Positions 32,415 to 39,604 of a stretch of 39,604 bases of DNA are shown here, in pieces. The position numbers and the translations under genes were made by a program. The notes beneath the pieces were generated by a model, which was not told the DNA's origin, made no database searches, and saw nothing but the letters and a program-made list of their open reading frames with translations. The first letter of the stretch is position 1; every line of letters begins with the position of its first letter. Source of the stretch: Spirochaetaceae bacterium (lineage in GTDB: Bacteria; Spirochaetota; Spirochaetia; Treponematales; Breznakiellaceae); contig JAITJI010000072.1 of the NCBI GenBank assembly GCA_031279015.1, forward strand, positions 1 to 39,604, written 5' to 3'.

Positions 32415-33668
32415 TTAGAGAACCGAGAAGGCCTCATCGGCAATCTCAATGGTGGTCTTGATATCCTCATCACTCAGGGCGTAGTTGAGAAAATGGTTAT
32501 GATGATTGGTGAGGTATATCCCCCTCTTCACCATCTCCGCAATCCATCTCTGATGAAGCATGAGGGAGGGAGTCCCCCCAAGGTCGTCATTGGCGATCCG
32601 AAGGTAGAAAAGGGCGGGCATCCCCGAAGCATGGAGATCATAACCGTGTTTCTTTGCCGTGGCGACAAGCCCCTCCGTAAGGACCTTCCCCTTTTCCTGG
32701 AGCAACGCTGGCAGATTAAGGCGCTTCATCTTCTCGATACAGGCGATCCCCGCAGCGAAAGGCACGGCGGAAAGCCAATAGCTTCCCGTAAAGGTGACGC
32801 TGCTCAGGGTATTCCGTAAAAATTCCTTGCCGCAGAGGGCGCTTACATTGTAGCCATTGGCCAGGGCCTTGCAGAAACAGATGAGATCCGCCTCAAAGCC
32901 AAAGAAGTGATCGCTCCCGGCGAGATCCAACCGGAATCCCGCCCGGACATCATCGATGATGAGTACCGTCCCCGTATCGGTACAGAGCTTGCGGACCTTC
33001 TGCCAGAACCCCTCTCCGGGAAGCTGGTTGTCCATAAAATTCCCGTGAAGGTAGGGCTGGGAGATCAACGCCGCAATCTCCCCCCTGTTTTCCTCAAAAA
33101 CCTCGGCGAGTTTTTCGTAATCGTTCCAGGGCACATAGATGTTGTTGAGCACATCCTCTTCCAGAATACCCGGATAGTCCACCTTCTGGGTCCACTGGGT
33201 AACCCCATGGTAGTAACCCTTAAAAAAGACGATCTTCTTACGATGGGTATGGGCCCGGGCGGCGATTACCGCCAGGGTGGTCACATCCCCGCCGTTTTTG
33301 GCAAAAAAGGCCCAGTCTGCACTGGCTACTGTATCCACCAGGAGTTCCGCAAAATCGATCATCCTGGTAGAGGGGGTGGTGATACAGTCCCCCAGGGCCC
33401 GCTGTTTTGCCGCGGCCTCGTCCACATCTTCGTCATTGTAGCCCAGTACATTGGGCCCATAGGCGCACATATAATCGATAAACCGGTTACCGTCCACATC
33501 CCAGAAGTAACTGCCCTTGGCCCGTTCCGAAAAGAAGGGAAAGGCCTCCACAGGCACAAAACAACCCTCCGCAGGGCCCTGATGACCATATATCCCCGAG
33601 GGGATCACCCTGAGGGCCCGCCGGTATTCTTCGGCACTCCGGTCCAGTTTATAAATAGGAAAACGCAT
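32415..33668 (-). CDS. Class III aminotransferase, glutamate-1-semialdehyde aminomutase-like
   Basis: A 417-residue PLP enzyme. Motifs: DVDGNRFIDYMCAYGPNVLGYND (57-79), the cofactor aspartate in LIIDDVRAGFR (237-246) and the Schiff-base lysine K267 in CFCKALANGYN. The general layout matches HemL-like enzymes, but the phosphate-binding FAKNGGDVTTLA (122-133) differs from the FVNSGTEA type of HemL, and no other haem genes are adjacent. A role in amino-sugar or other amine metabolism is more likely. It follows the SCP2-like gene by 23 bp. GGGGA lies before its ATG. Confidence 0.88.
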   Translation of the reverse strand: MRFPIYKLDRSAEEYRRALRVIPSGIYGHQGPAEGCFVPVEAFPFFSERAKGSYFWDVDGNRFIDYMCAYGPNVLGYNDEDVDEAAAKQRALGDCITTPSTRMIDFAELLVDTVASADWAFFAKNGGDVTTLAVIAARAHTHRKKIVFFKGYYHGVTQWTQKVDYPGILEEDVLNNIYVPWNDYEKLAEVFEENRGEIAALISQPYLHGNFMDNQLPGEGFWQKVRKLCTDTGTVLIIDDVRAGFRLDLAGSDHFFGFEADLICFCKALANGYNVSALCGKEFLRNTLSSVTFTGSYWLSAVPFAAGIACIEKMKRLNLPALLQEKGKVLTEGLVATAKKHGYDLHASGMPALFYLRIANDDLGGTPSLMLHQRWIAEMVKRGIYLTNHHNHFLNYALSDEDIKTTIEIADEAFSVL

Positions 33669-33691
33669 AGGATTCCCCTCCTCTGTATAAT

Positions 33692-34516
33692 TTAGGCTAA
33701 ATACAGGGCCACCCGGTCCAGGATACGGTTGACGTTATCCAGGATGCCGATATTACCCTGTAGGCTGATGAACCCCTGACCGATACAGCCGATGGCGCTT
33801 ACCTTTCCGTCAAAGATTTGCCGGGCCAGGGCTATGCTCCCAAACTCCATGACGGCGTGGTACTGTTTCGGAAGAGTCCGGGACAAGGTAAGCTGGTGAT
33901 CCTGTACCGTGATTGCCACCCGCAGCCCCCCTGCCTGCTGCGACGATGCTTGCCGGCGAGGGGCTTCCGGGGAAGACTCATCCCCGGCGATGGAGAGCAC
34001 TACCGTACCGTCGGGGATATTGGAGGCACTGAAACGGCCAATCTCATCATGGTTCCCTATCTGCACCATGGCCTGGGCGATGAGGAAGAACATGATGGTG
34101 GTGCTGGCCCGGGAAAAAACCGGGTCCGCTAAGGCCTCCGGAGCGGGACGGAGGTAGGCCTCCAGAATTTTGGTAAGGCCGACGAAATTTTTTGTCAGGA
34201 ATCCGATCCGGGTAAAACCCTTACTCGGTATGGGGGTAAGGGTTCCGTCTATGAGGCCGTTGAATTTTTCACAGGAACTGAATGGCAGCTTGATATTGCA
34301 GGGCCCCTCCCCTGCCCGGGCCGTACAGAGACCGCCGGAGAAACACAGGGTCATGGCAGGGCCCCGTTTTACGGTAAACCCCACTGTGATGGACCCGGAC
34401 TTTCCACCGGCCCCGGCAAGTTCCCCCGCCTCCTTTGAAAAATGACAGAGATCTTCCAGGGCCCCTAAAAGGCCATACATGTTGATATACGCCAGGGTTA
34501 CCGGATCTTTTTTCAT
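33692..34516 (-). CDS. SCP2-like hypothetical protein
   Basis: A 274-residue protein without signal peptide or membrane segment. Alternating strands and helices and the ending MEFGSIALARQIFDGKVSAIGCIGQGFISLQGN recall the SCP2 sterol/lipid-binding fold, in which a hydrophobic tunnel holds a lipid-like ligand; this is a weak pattern match. The ATG at 34516 is chosen because GGGGG is 5 bases upstream and because the promoter puts the transcript start near 34579, leaving the possible TTG start at 34582 outside the mRNA. It is cotranscribed with the aminotransferase that follows. Confidence 0.6.
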   Translation of the reverse strand: MKKDPVTLAYINMYGLLGALEDLCHFSKEAGELAGAGGKSGSITVGFTVKRGPAMTLCFSGGLCTARAGEGPCNIKLPFSSCEKFNGLIDGTLTPIPSKGFTRIGFLTKNFVGLTKILEAYLRPAPEALADPVFSRASTTIMFFLIAQAMVQIGNHDEIGRFSASNIPDGTVVLSIAGDESSPEAPRRQASSQQAGGLRVAITVQDHQLTLSRTLPKQYHAVMEFGSIALARQIFDGKVSAIGCIGQGFISLQGNIGILDNVNRILDRVALYLA

Positions 34517-34585
34517 AACGCCCCCAGAAACAGACAAGGGCTCTGCACCCTCAAGGCCGGCTTCTGTACCGGCATCTGTCAAATA

Positions 34586-34614
34586 ATTGTAATATACCCG
34601 CCGGAAATAGGCAA
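34586..34614 (-). promoter_or_regulatory. Promoter of the SCP2-like/aminotransferase operon
   Basis: Minus strand: -35 TTGCCT (34614-34609), 17-bp spacer, -10 TACAAT (34591-34586). The predicted start near 34579 gives a leader of about 60 bases before the ATG at 34516. Confidence 0.6.
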
Positions 34615-34659
34615 CGTTTAAAACGAGTCTGGATCTTACAATGGGTCCGACACGTCATT

Positions 34660-35304
34660 TCAGCCCCGGATCGCCCACTTAACCGCATTCCGGATGAGTC
34701 GTGTCATATTGGGATTCGTCGCCGCCTCCGGAGTGTGCCCCGGAGTAAGGGTCACGGATCGTCCGGCCCCCAGTTCCTGACACCAGCCCCCAAAGGCTGT
34801 GGGGTTTCCAACGGAACCGCAGATCATAAAGGGGTGTACGTCTTCCACCGAAAGCTCGCAGTAATAATGCTCGTCCGGCACAGTGAAGGGCTCGACCCCC
34901 TCCACAATGGGATGACTGTTGCGGATGGGCGCATAAGTAACGGGACACTGTTCCGGGTGCCGGATGAATATACCCCCTGTCAGTTTCCGGTACTGCGGAT
35001 CGGCGGCGCCTAAAACCGTACCGCAATGGATACACAGCAGACCGCCGCCGGACTGGACAAAGTTTTGGAGCTTTTGAATCCGTTCGACGGTGATCCAGAA
35101 GAGCCGTCCGCCATCAGGCAGATCCTGATCGTTCCCCTTTTGAGAGACAAAAAGGGAAACGTCCCGTTCCAGCGTATCCCAGGGGATATCTTCGGGATCA
35201 TCAACGGCGATAAAGCCGCCGGGTCCCAAAGCCGCTTCCATCCCCGGCAGGATCACATCCCGTTTGTGCCATACATCTTCCATAAGGAGATATATTTTCT
35301 TCAT
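34660..35304 (-). CDS. ThuA-like (trehalose utilisation) domain protein
   Basis: A 214-residue protein with a class I glutamine-amidotransferase-like fold of the ThuA family, linked to sugar and sugar-ether turnover. Visible features are LQNFVQSGGGLLCIHCGT (about 79-96), a segment with GGIFIRHPEQ, a run of HPIVEGVEPFTVPDEHYY (histidine-rich, typical of the family) and a closing GRSVTLTPGHTPEA. The family often sits with oxidoreductases and sugar esterases, as here. The ATG at 35304 has AGAAG upstream, a weak site. It is separated from the SCP2-like gene by 143 bp holding a promoter for the latter. Confidence 0.8.
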   Translation of the reverse strand: MKKIYLLMEDVWHKRDVILPGMEAALGPGGFIAVDDPEDIPWDTLERDVSLFVSQKGNDQDLPDGGRLFWITVERIQKLQNFVQSGGGLLCIHCGTVLGAADPQYRKLTGGIFIRHPEQCPVTYAPIRNSHPIVEGVEPFTVPDEHYYCELSVEDVHPFMICGSVGNPTAFGGWCQELGAGRSVTLTPGHTPEAATNPNMTRLIRNAVKWAIRG

Positions 35305-35613
35305 GATTTCTTCTCTAAAAATACCGGATCTACCGATCCACCCTTGTGTGTTACTTGTGTCAGGATAGCTTATTACATAATAATATCCTTTTCAAGTGTT
35401 TTTTTGTGGTTCTTTTGCGGTTTATGTTTGCGCCTAATGAGCGCTGCTGTCCGGTTTAAAATAGATAAAAAAACACTGTTTGTATTTCGATCTTTCAGAT
35501 GTGATTATATAGATTCTTTATGGAACAACGCGGCCTAGTCAAATCATTCCCAAAATATGTTATACTTTATATATTCTTAATTTACGGATTCTTAATAGTA
35601 CGGAGGAGGAATT
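35305..35613. promoter_or_regulatory. Divergent AT-rich control region
   Basis: This 309-bp region separates the ThuA-like gene (minus) from the alcohol dehydrogenase operon (plus) and has no credible gene. Toward ThuA there is a minus-strand TTGAAA with TAAGCT 17 bp on, a weak promoter; two copies of CTTGTGT (35343-35349 and 35354-35360, period 11); and an inverted repeat GGATC-TACC-GATCC (35326-35339). Toward the dehydrogenase there is TATACT (35561-35566), a plausible -10, and a direct repeat ATTCTTAAT (35573-35581 and 35588-35596). These repeats may be operators for carbohydrate-dependent control; no regulator gene is adjacent. Confidence 0.4.
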
Positions 35614-36675
35614 ATGCAGGGAACGATGAAGGGAGTATACCTCCCCGGCAACAGTACGGCGGTGCTCAGGGATTGTCCTGTTCCGGTTCCCGGACACGGG
35701 CAGGTACTGGTTAAAATGAAGGCGTCTACCATCTGCGGCAGCGATATACGGGCCATTTACCGGGAACATCTGGGGAAGGGGCCCGAAGGCTACCAGAATG
35801 TAATCGCCGGCCACGAACCCTGTGGTCAGGTGGTTGAAGAGGGGCCGGGAATCCGGCGGTTCAAAAAAGGGGCCCGGGTTATCGTATACCATATCTCGGG
35901 CTGCGGAGTCTGTCATGATTGCCGTATGGGCTACATGATCTCCTGTTCATCCCCCTTCCGGGCGGCCTACGGCTGGCAGCGGGACGGGGGCATGGCCGAA
36001 TATATCCTCTGCGATGAAAAGGACCTGGTGGAACTTCCCGATACCTTAAGCTACGCCGATGGCGCCCAGGTGGCCTGCGGCTTTGGAACCGTATATGAGG
36101 CGATCCAGAAGATCGGGGTAAGCGGAACCGATTCCGTCCTGGTGGTGGGCCTGGGTCCTGTGGGGCTTGCAACCCTGATGCTCTGCCGCGCCATGGGGGC
36201 CCAGAAACTCTACGGTATAGAAGCTAATCCGTTCCGCCTGGAGCTGACAAAGAAACTCAATCTGGCGGACGCCGTGTTTGAACCGGGCCCAAAAAACGCG
36301 GAGGAGATCCTTGCCCTTACCGGCGGCAACGGCGTCGAAAGGGCCTTTGACTGCTCCGCCAGCGACGCCGGCAGGGCAACCGCCATCCGCGCTGCCCGGC
36401 AGTGGGGGAAGATCGCCTTTGTAGGTGAGGGGGGGACGGTAAACTTTAACCCCAGCCCCGATATTATCCACCCCCAAAAAACCATTTACGGCAGTTGGGT
36501 AACCAGCATCTGGCTGATGGAAAACCTTGTGGAGGAACTGGTCCGCTGGAACCTGCACCCCGATGTCCTGATCACCCACCGTTTCCCCCTGGACAAGGCG
36601 GATGAAGCCTACCGGCTTATGGCGGGGGGAAACTGCGGCAAGGTGGCGGTCTGTTTTGATGAGGAACTGAAATAA
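35614..36675 (+). CDS. Zinc-binding alcohol/polyol dehydrogenase (MDR family)
   Basis: A 353-residue NAD(P)-dependent dehydrogenase. Catalytic zinc ligands: C41 with D44 in CGSD, and H67-E68 in AGHEPCG. Structural zinc ligands C97, C100, C103 and C111 are all present. The nucleotide-binding Rossmann motif is VVGLGPVGLA. The layout is that of sorbitol/threonine dehydrogenase-type MDR enzymes acting on secondary alcohols or polyols; the exact substrate is not readable. GGAGGAGG lies 5 bases before the ATG. It is the first gene of a three-gene plus-strand unit with an aldo/keto reductase and a CE7 esterase. Confidence 0.93.
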   Translation: MQGTMKGVYLPGNSTAVLRDCPVPVPGHGQVLVKMKASTICGSDIRAIYREHLGKGPEGYQNVIAGHEPCGQVVEEGPGIRRFKKGARVIVYHISGCGVCHDCRMGYMISCSSPFRAAYGWQRDGGMAEYILCDEKDLVELPDTLSYADGAQVACGFGTVYEAIQKIGVSGTDSVLVVGLGPVGLATLMLCRAMGAQKLYGIEANPFRLELTKKLNLADAVFEPGPKNAEEILALTGGNGVERAFDCSASDAGRATAIRAARQWGKIAFVGEGGTVNFNPSPDIIHPQKTIYGSWVTSIWLMENLVEELVRWNLHPDVLITHRFPLDKADEAYRLMAGGNCGKVAVCFDEELK

Positions 36676-36705
36676 GTCTCCGGCACGGAAAGATAAGGAA
36701 AGGAT

Positions 36706-37719
36706 ATGACAGATTCAATTGATCCTCAAAGGGTCCCCCATTTTACCCTTTCTTCGGGCGAAAAGATCCCCGCCATAGGCATGGGGACCTTTGGGTCTGA
36801 CCGTTACTCCCCGGAGGAGGTTTCTGCGGCGGTGGCCGGCGCGATCCGTTATGGGTACCGGCTCTTCGACTGCGCCTCGGTCTACGGCAATGAGGACCGC
36901 ATCGGCGCCGTCTTTGCGGAAGCCTTTGGTACGGGGGTGGTAAAACGGGAGGAACTCTTCATCACCTCCAAGGTGTGGAACGACATGCATGGCCAGGGAG
37001 ATGTGCTCTTCTCCCTGGCAAAGACGCTCCGGGACCTGAGGCTTGACTATGTTGACGCCTACCTCGTCCACTGGCCCTTCCCCAACTACCATGCCCCGGG
37101 TTGTGACGGCAATGCCCGGAATCCCAATTCGGTCCCCTTTAACGCCGAGCGCTACCTGGCAACCTGGGCCCGGATGGAACGCATTGCCGATATGGGTCTG
37201 GCCCGGTATATCGGCATGTCCAACATGACCATCCCAAAACTGGAGGCCGTGCTGCCCCGCTGCCGGATAAAACCCGCCCTTATCGAGATGGAACTCCACC
37301 CCTGTTTTCAACAGCGGGAACTCTTCGGTTACTGCGTAAAGCGGGGGATCACCGTCATCGGTTACTGTCCGGTAGGCTCCCCTAACCGGCCGGACCGGGA
37401 CAAGGCCCCCGGAGATGTTGCCGATACGGAGACGCCGGAAGTGCTTGCGGCGGCAAAGGCCCACGGGATTCATCCCGCCCTGGTCTGCCTTAAATGGGCG
37501 GTTCAACGGGGTCAGATCCCCATCCCCTTTTCGGTGCATGAAAAAAATTACCGGAGCAACCTCCGGGCTGTTGTGGAAGATCCCCTGTCGGAGGCGGAGA
37601 TGGCGTCCCTGGCCGGGGCCGAACGAAACTGCCGCCTGGTTAAGGGGCAGGTCTTCCTCTGGCCCGGCGCTAAAGACTGGGAGGATCTGTGGGATACGGA
37701 CGGCAGAATCACCGTTTAG
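36706..37719 (+). CDS. Aldo/keto reductase
   Basis: A 337-residue TIM-barrel NADPH-dependent reductase. The catalytic tetrad is complete: D55, Y60 (FDCASVYGNE), K89 (ITSKVWN) and H122 (LVHWPF). KWAVQRGQIPIPFSVHEKN corresponds to the cofactor-binding end of the barrel (usually IPKS); the change PKS to PFS is unusual and may affect phosphate recognition. AAGGAAAGG precedes the ATG. It lies 30 bp after the alcohol dehydrogenase. Together they could interconvert keto and hydroxy sugars. Confidence 0.9.
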   Translation: MTDSIDPQRVPHFTLSSGEKIPAIGMGTFGSDRYSPEEVSAAVAGAIRYGYRLFDCASVYGNEDRIGAVFAEAFGTGVVKREELFITSKVWNDMHGQGDVLFSLAKTLRDLRLDYVDAYLVHWPFPNYHAPGCDGNARNPNSVPFNAERYLATWARMERIADMGLARYIGMSNMTIPKLEAVLPRCRIKPALIEMELHPCFQQRELFGYCVKRGITVIGYCPVGSPNRPDRDKAPGDVADTETPEVLAAAKAHGIHPALVCLKWAVQRGQIPIPFSVHEKNYRSNLRAVVEDPLSEAEMASLAGAERNCRLVKGQVFLWPGAKDWEDLWDTDGRITV

Positions 37720-37737
37720 CCTTGAGGGATATTATAA

Positions 37738-37803
37738 ATGAATGAACCCAGCCCGGTTCCAAACCCTGATGTTTTGACATTGCTTCATAGGGAGGTTTTG
37801 TAA
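37738..37803 (+). CDS. Possible 21-codon leader peptide before the esterase
   Basis: ATG at 37738 opens a 21-residue frame (MNEPSPVPNPDVLTLLHREV, then L) that stops with TAA one base before the esterase ATG at 37805. A GAGGG stretch lies about 10 bases upstream. The AGGGAGG ribosome binding site of the esterase lies inside it, so translation could be coupled. It may be chance; no homology is known. Confidence 0.25.
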   Translation: MNEPSPVPNPDVLTLLHREVL

Positions 37804-37804
37804 C

Positions 37805-38758
37805 ATGCTGATCGATATTCCTGTTTCAGAATTACCAAACTGGCAGGGCCGCAATCCCCGTCCTGAGGATCATGAGGCGTATTGGGAACGGGCCCTGGGG
37901 GAACTTGCCTCTACCGATCCCGCGCAGGAACTGATCCCTGCATCCTTCAGTTGTCCCTTTGCAGACTGTTTTGATCTCTATTTTACCGGGGTGCGGGGAG
38001 CGCGGATCCATGCGAAATTTGTCCTTCCCAAAAACATCCGCTCCCCCCTGCCGGCGGTATTCAAATTCCACGGCTACGCGTGGAACGCCGGGGACTGGTT
38101 CGGCCTGCTGGGCTATGCCGCGGCCGGCATAGCCGTTGCAGCCATGGACTGCCGGGGTCAGGGAGGCTCCAGTGAAGATACCGGAGGCGTGCGGGGCAAT
38201 ACTCTGCATGGGCATATCATCCGTGGACTGGACGACAGCCCGGACAATCTCCTCTTCCGTCATATCTTCCTGGATACCGCCCAGCTGGTCCGGGTGGTCA
38301 GCGGATTCCCGGAAATAGACGAAAACCGGCTGGGGGCTTTCGGCGGTTCCCAGGGCGGCGCCCTTACCGTCGCCTGCGCCGCCCTATCCCCCATCAAACG
38401 GGCAGCCCCGGTCTATCCCTTCCTCTGCGACTACAAACAGGTATGGGAACTAGACTTGGCCAAGGATGCGTACCAGGAGCTAAAGGACTACTTCCGCTGG
38501 TTTGATCCCCGGCATGAACGGGAGGAGAAGGTATTTACCACCCTGGGGTATATCGATCTGCAGTTCCTTGCCCCCCGGATCAAGGCGGAGGTTCTGCTCT
38601 TTACAGGCCTTATGGATACCATCTGTCCGCCCTCAAGCCAATTCGCCATGTACAACAAGATACGCGCCAAAAAGAAGTTTTTGTTGTACCCCGACTTTGG
38701 TCACGAGAATCTGCCGGATTGCGATGACATCACCTTTGCATTTCTCTCAAAACTCTAA
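37805..38758 (+). CDS. Acetyl-xylan esterase / cephalosporin-C deacetylase family (CE7)
   Basis: A 317-residue alpha/beta hydrolase that removes acetyl groups from xylo-oligosaccharides. Family motifs: FKFHGYAWNAGDW (oxyanion region, usually HGY), MDCRGQGGSSED, nucleophile elbow GGSQGG, acid aspartate in FTGLMDTICPPSS and histidine in YPDFGHENLP. It is about 320 residues, the normal length, with no signal peptide, so it acts inside the cell on imported oligosaccharides. AGGGAGG precedes the ATG by 9 bases. Its position at the end of the dehydrogenase-reductase operon suggests a role in hemicellulose-derived sugar use. Confidence 0.92.
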   Translation: MLIDIPVSELPNWQGRNPRPEDHEAYWERALGELASTDPAQELIPASFSCPFADCFDLYFTGVRGARIHAKFVLPKNIRSPLPAVFKFHGYAWNAGDWFGLLGYAAAGIAVAAMDCRGQGGSSEDTGGVRGNTLHGHIIRGLDDSPDNLLFRHIFLDTAQLVRVVSGFPEIDENRLGAFGGSQGGALTVACAALSPIKRAAPVYPFLCDYKQVWELDLAKDAYQELKDYFRWFDPRHEREEKVFTTLGYIDLQFLAPRIKAEVLLFTGLMDTICPPSSQFAMYNKIRAKKKFLLYPDFGHENLPDCDDITFAFLSKL

Positions 38759-38791
38759 AAAACGGTTTACCCTAGGGACCCCGCAGCAATG

Positions 38792-38809
38792 ACACGAAAT
38801 CTATCGTGT
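38792..38809 (+). terminator. Hairpin after the esterase gene
   Basis: ACACGA (38792-38797) and TCGTGT (38804-38809) form a perfect 6-bp stem with a 6-base loop, 34 bp after the esterase stop. Only TTA-TT follows, so it is a weak or rho-assisted terminator at best. The rest of the gap to 38927 holds no gene I can support. Confidence 0.35.
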
Positions 38810-38927
38810 TATTCCCCTGTTGCATCAAACCGGAGCTTCGCAGTAATGAGCATAAAATCCTATGCGGATCCTGAAGGCGGAGGGGGAGTCTGTGTCCCCG
38901 TCCTCAACTCCGGCAGGCCGGATGGGA

Positions 38928-39314
38928 TCAGGCGGCAGGATCAAGCCGTTCCAGCAGTTTCCGGAGGGGGCCAATGCGTTCCGGAAGACTCGAGACCAGG
39001 GGAAAGAGCACCCTGTCGCCCTTAATGACCTTGACAAGACCCATGATGCTGAGGACAACACAGAAAACAACGCCGGCAACCACAATGCCAAAGAAACTTA
39101 TGGCTATGGGAAAACCTGCATAGGGGATCAGGATGAGAAGGTATAGAACGACAAACCAGACGCAGAAGAGGAAGGCGAGGAAGAGAAACAGTTCCAGGGA
39201 ACGCCGGACATGGTGGAGGCAAAACCTGCTCTTTCTGCCCAGGACGGCGGCGATAAGGGCGCCGGGCAGCCCGAAAAGATAGGCAATTACGGCCAGTGTT
39301 TTTTCCGGCATCAT
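38928..39314 (-). CDS. Small membrane protein, DUF4870/Tic20-like
   Basis: A 128-residue protein with about three hydrophobic segments (residues ~7-25, 42-66, 70-94), starting with [21 protein letters not shown] and a short loop [15 protein letters not shown]. This spacing is that of the DUF4870/Tic20-like family (FxxxHxxQsl... pattern). Its function is not known. The start at 39314 overlaps the stop of the preceding ABC ATPase (ATGA); a second ATG follows at once. It is the last visible gene of that operon. Confidence 0.65.
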   Translation of the reverse strand: MMPEKTLAVIAYLFGLPGALIAAVLGRKSRFCLHHVRRSLELFLFLAFLFCVWFVVLYLLILIPYAGFPIAISFFGIVVAGVVFCVVLSIMGLVKVIKGDRVLFPLVSSLPERIGPLRKLLERLDPAA

Positions 39315-39604
39315 ATCCCCCTCAGGCTTATCTTGTCATAGTTAAAACAGGCCACCTGGTGGCCCGGTCCCGCCTCCCGCAGTTCCGGAACGGAAACCGA
39401 ACATTCGGGGCCGGCGTAGCTGCAACGGGGGTGGAACACGCAGCCCGGGGGCGCGTCCACCGGATTGGGTACATCCCCCTCCAGACGTATCCGGTTTTTG
39501 GACTTATCCGAATTTATCACCGGAATGGCCGAAACCAGGGCCTCGGTGTAGGGATGGAGGGGACGGTAGAGGAGTTCCTCGGTTTCCGCCTGCTCCACGA
39601 TACG
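39311..39604 (-). CDS. Oligopeptide/dipeptide ABC transporter ATPase, C-terminal end
   Basis: The frame is open through the right edge, so the start and the ATPase core are outside. The visible ~97 residues are the C-terminal oligopeptide/dipeptide (OppD/OppF-type) extension: [16 protein letters not shown], then a Fe-S-like cysteine segment [17 protein letters not shown]. This extension is characteristic of peptide and some sugar oligomer importers. It is translationally coupled to the small membrane protein downstream. Confidence 0.92.
   Translation of the reverse strand, partial: RIVEQAETEELLYRPLHPYTEALVSAIPVINSDKSKNRIRLEGDVPNPVDAPPGCVFHPRCSYAGPECSVSVPELREAGPGHQVACFNYDKISLRGI

Noticed and set aside
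34517-34582. Longer SCP2-like protein starting at TTG 34582
   Set aside because: The best promoter places the transcript start at about 34579, after that codon, and there is no ribosome binding site; the ATG at 34516 has GGGGG upstream.
38883-38899. GGGGA/TCCCC hairpin as terminator of the small membrane protein gene
   Set aside because: The stem is only 5 bp and no T-tract follows on the minus strand.
1-39604. CRISPR array, insertion sequence or prophage
   Set aside because: No regularly spaced repeats, transposase, integrase or phage genes were seen anywhere in the window.

Overview
The window reads as the chromosome of a free-living or gut spirochaete, most likely a Treponema-type organism with a GC-rich genome. 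The evidence is a P83/100-family antigen, a Trep_Strep-family membrane protein, a treponeme-style Rnf gene set, a GH57-type protein and a FemAB ligase. This is inference from gene families; there is no rRNA, tRNA, CRISPR array, insertion sequence or phage gene in the window.

Layout. 1-351 is the tail of a chemotaxis receptor. 553-6863 (minus strand) is a five-gene transport operon: two exporter-type ABC half-transporters, a Trep_Strep membrane protein, EcfT and a double-ATPase EcfA, all overlapping or abutting. A TetR regulator lies upstream (6950-7570). It has a near-consensus promoter covered by a nested palindrome, and a related GTTA-N4-TAAC palindrome sits over the promoter region of the transporter operon, so one regulator probably controls both. 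7793-13452 (minus) carries a FemAB-type aminoacyl ligase, methionyl-tRNA synthetase and a GH57-like protein. 13560-19681 (minus) is a tightly coupled operon: DUF212, an unknown polytopic membrane protein, RnfC, RnfD, RnfG, RnfE, RnfA. 19771-29919 (mostly plus) has a pseudouridine synthase, a P-loop/Asp23-like fusion, a degenerate peptidase-MA/TPR protein, an RlmD-type methyltransferase followed by a beta-propeller/HEAT protein, and the P83/100 protein. On the minus strand within it are a monoacylglycerol-lipase-like hydrolase and a PcnB-type nucleotidyltransferase. 30468-32280 (minus) is a NifS-NifU iron-sulfur assembly pair. 32415-38758 is a divergent metabolic locus: SCP2-like protein and class III aminotransferase plus a ThuA-like protein on the minus strand, and a zinc alcohol dehydrogenase, an aldo/keto reductase and a CE7 acetyl-xylan esterase on the plus strand. 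The right edge holds a small membrane protein and the end of an oligopeptide ABC ATPase.

The most unusual system is the Rnf operon. There is no rnfB. RnfA has no cysteine at all, so it cannot supply its share of the intramembrane iron-sulfur ligands. RnfG and RnfD lack a normal SGAT flavinylation motif. RnfC keeps both 4Fe-4S motifs but has lost the glycine-rich GxGGAGFP and the NGAECEP motifs. It looks like a divergent, cofactor-poor Rnf-like complex coupled to an additional unknown membrane protein. Other notable signals are a GH57 protein without its nucleophile, a peptidase-like protein without HExxH, and several genes whose -10 box sits so close to the start codon that the mRNA should be leaderless (metG and the pseudouridine synthase are the clearest).
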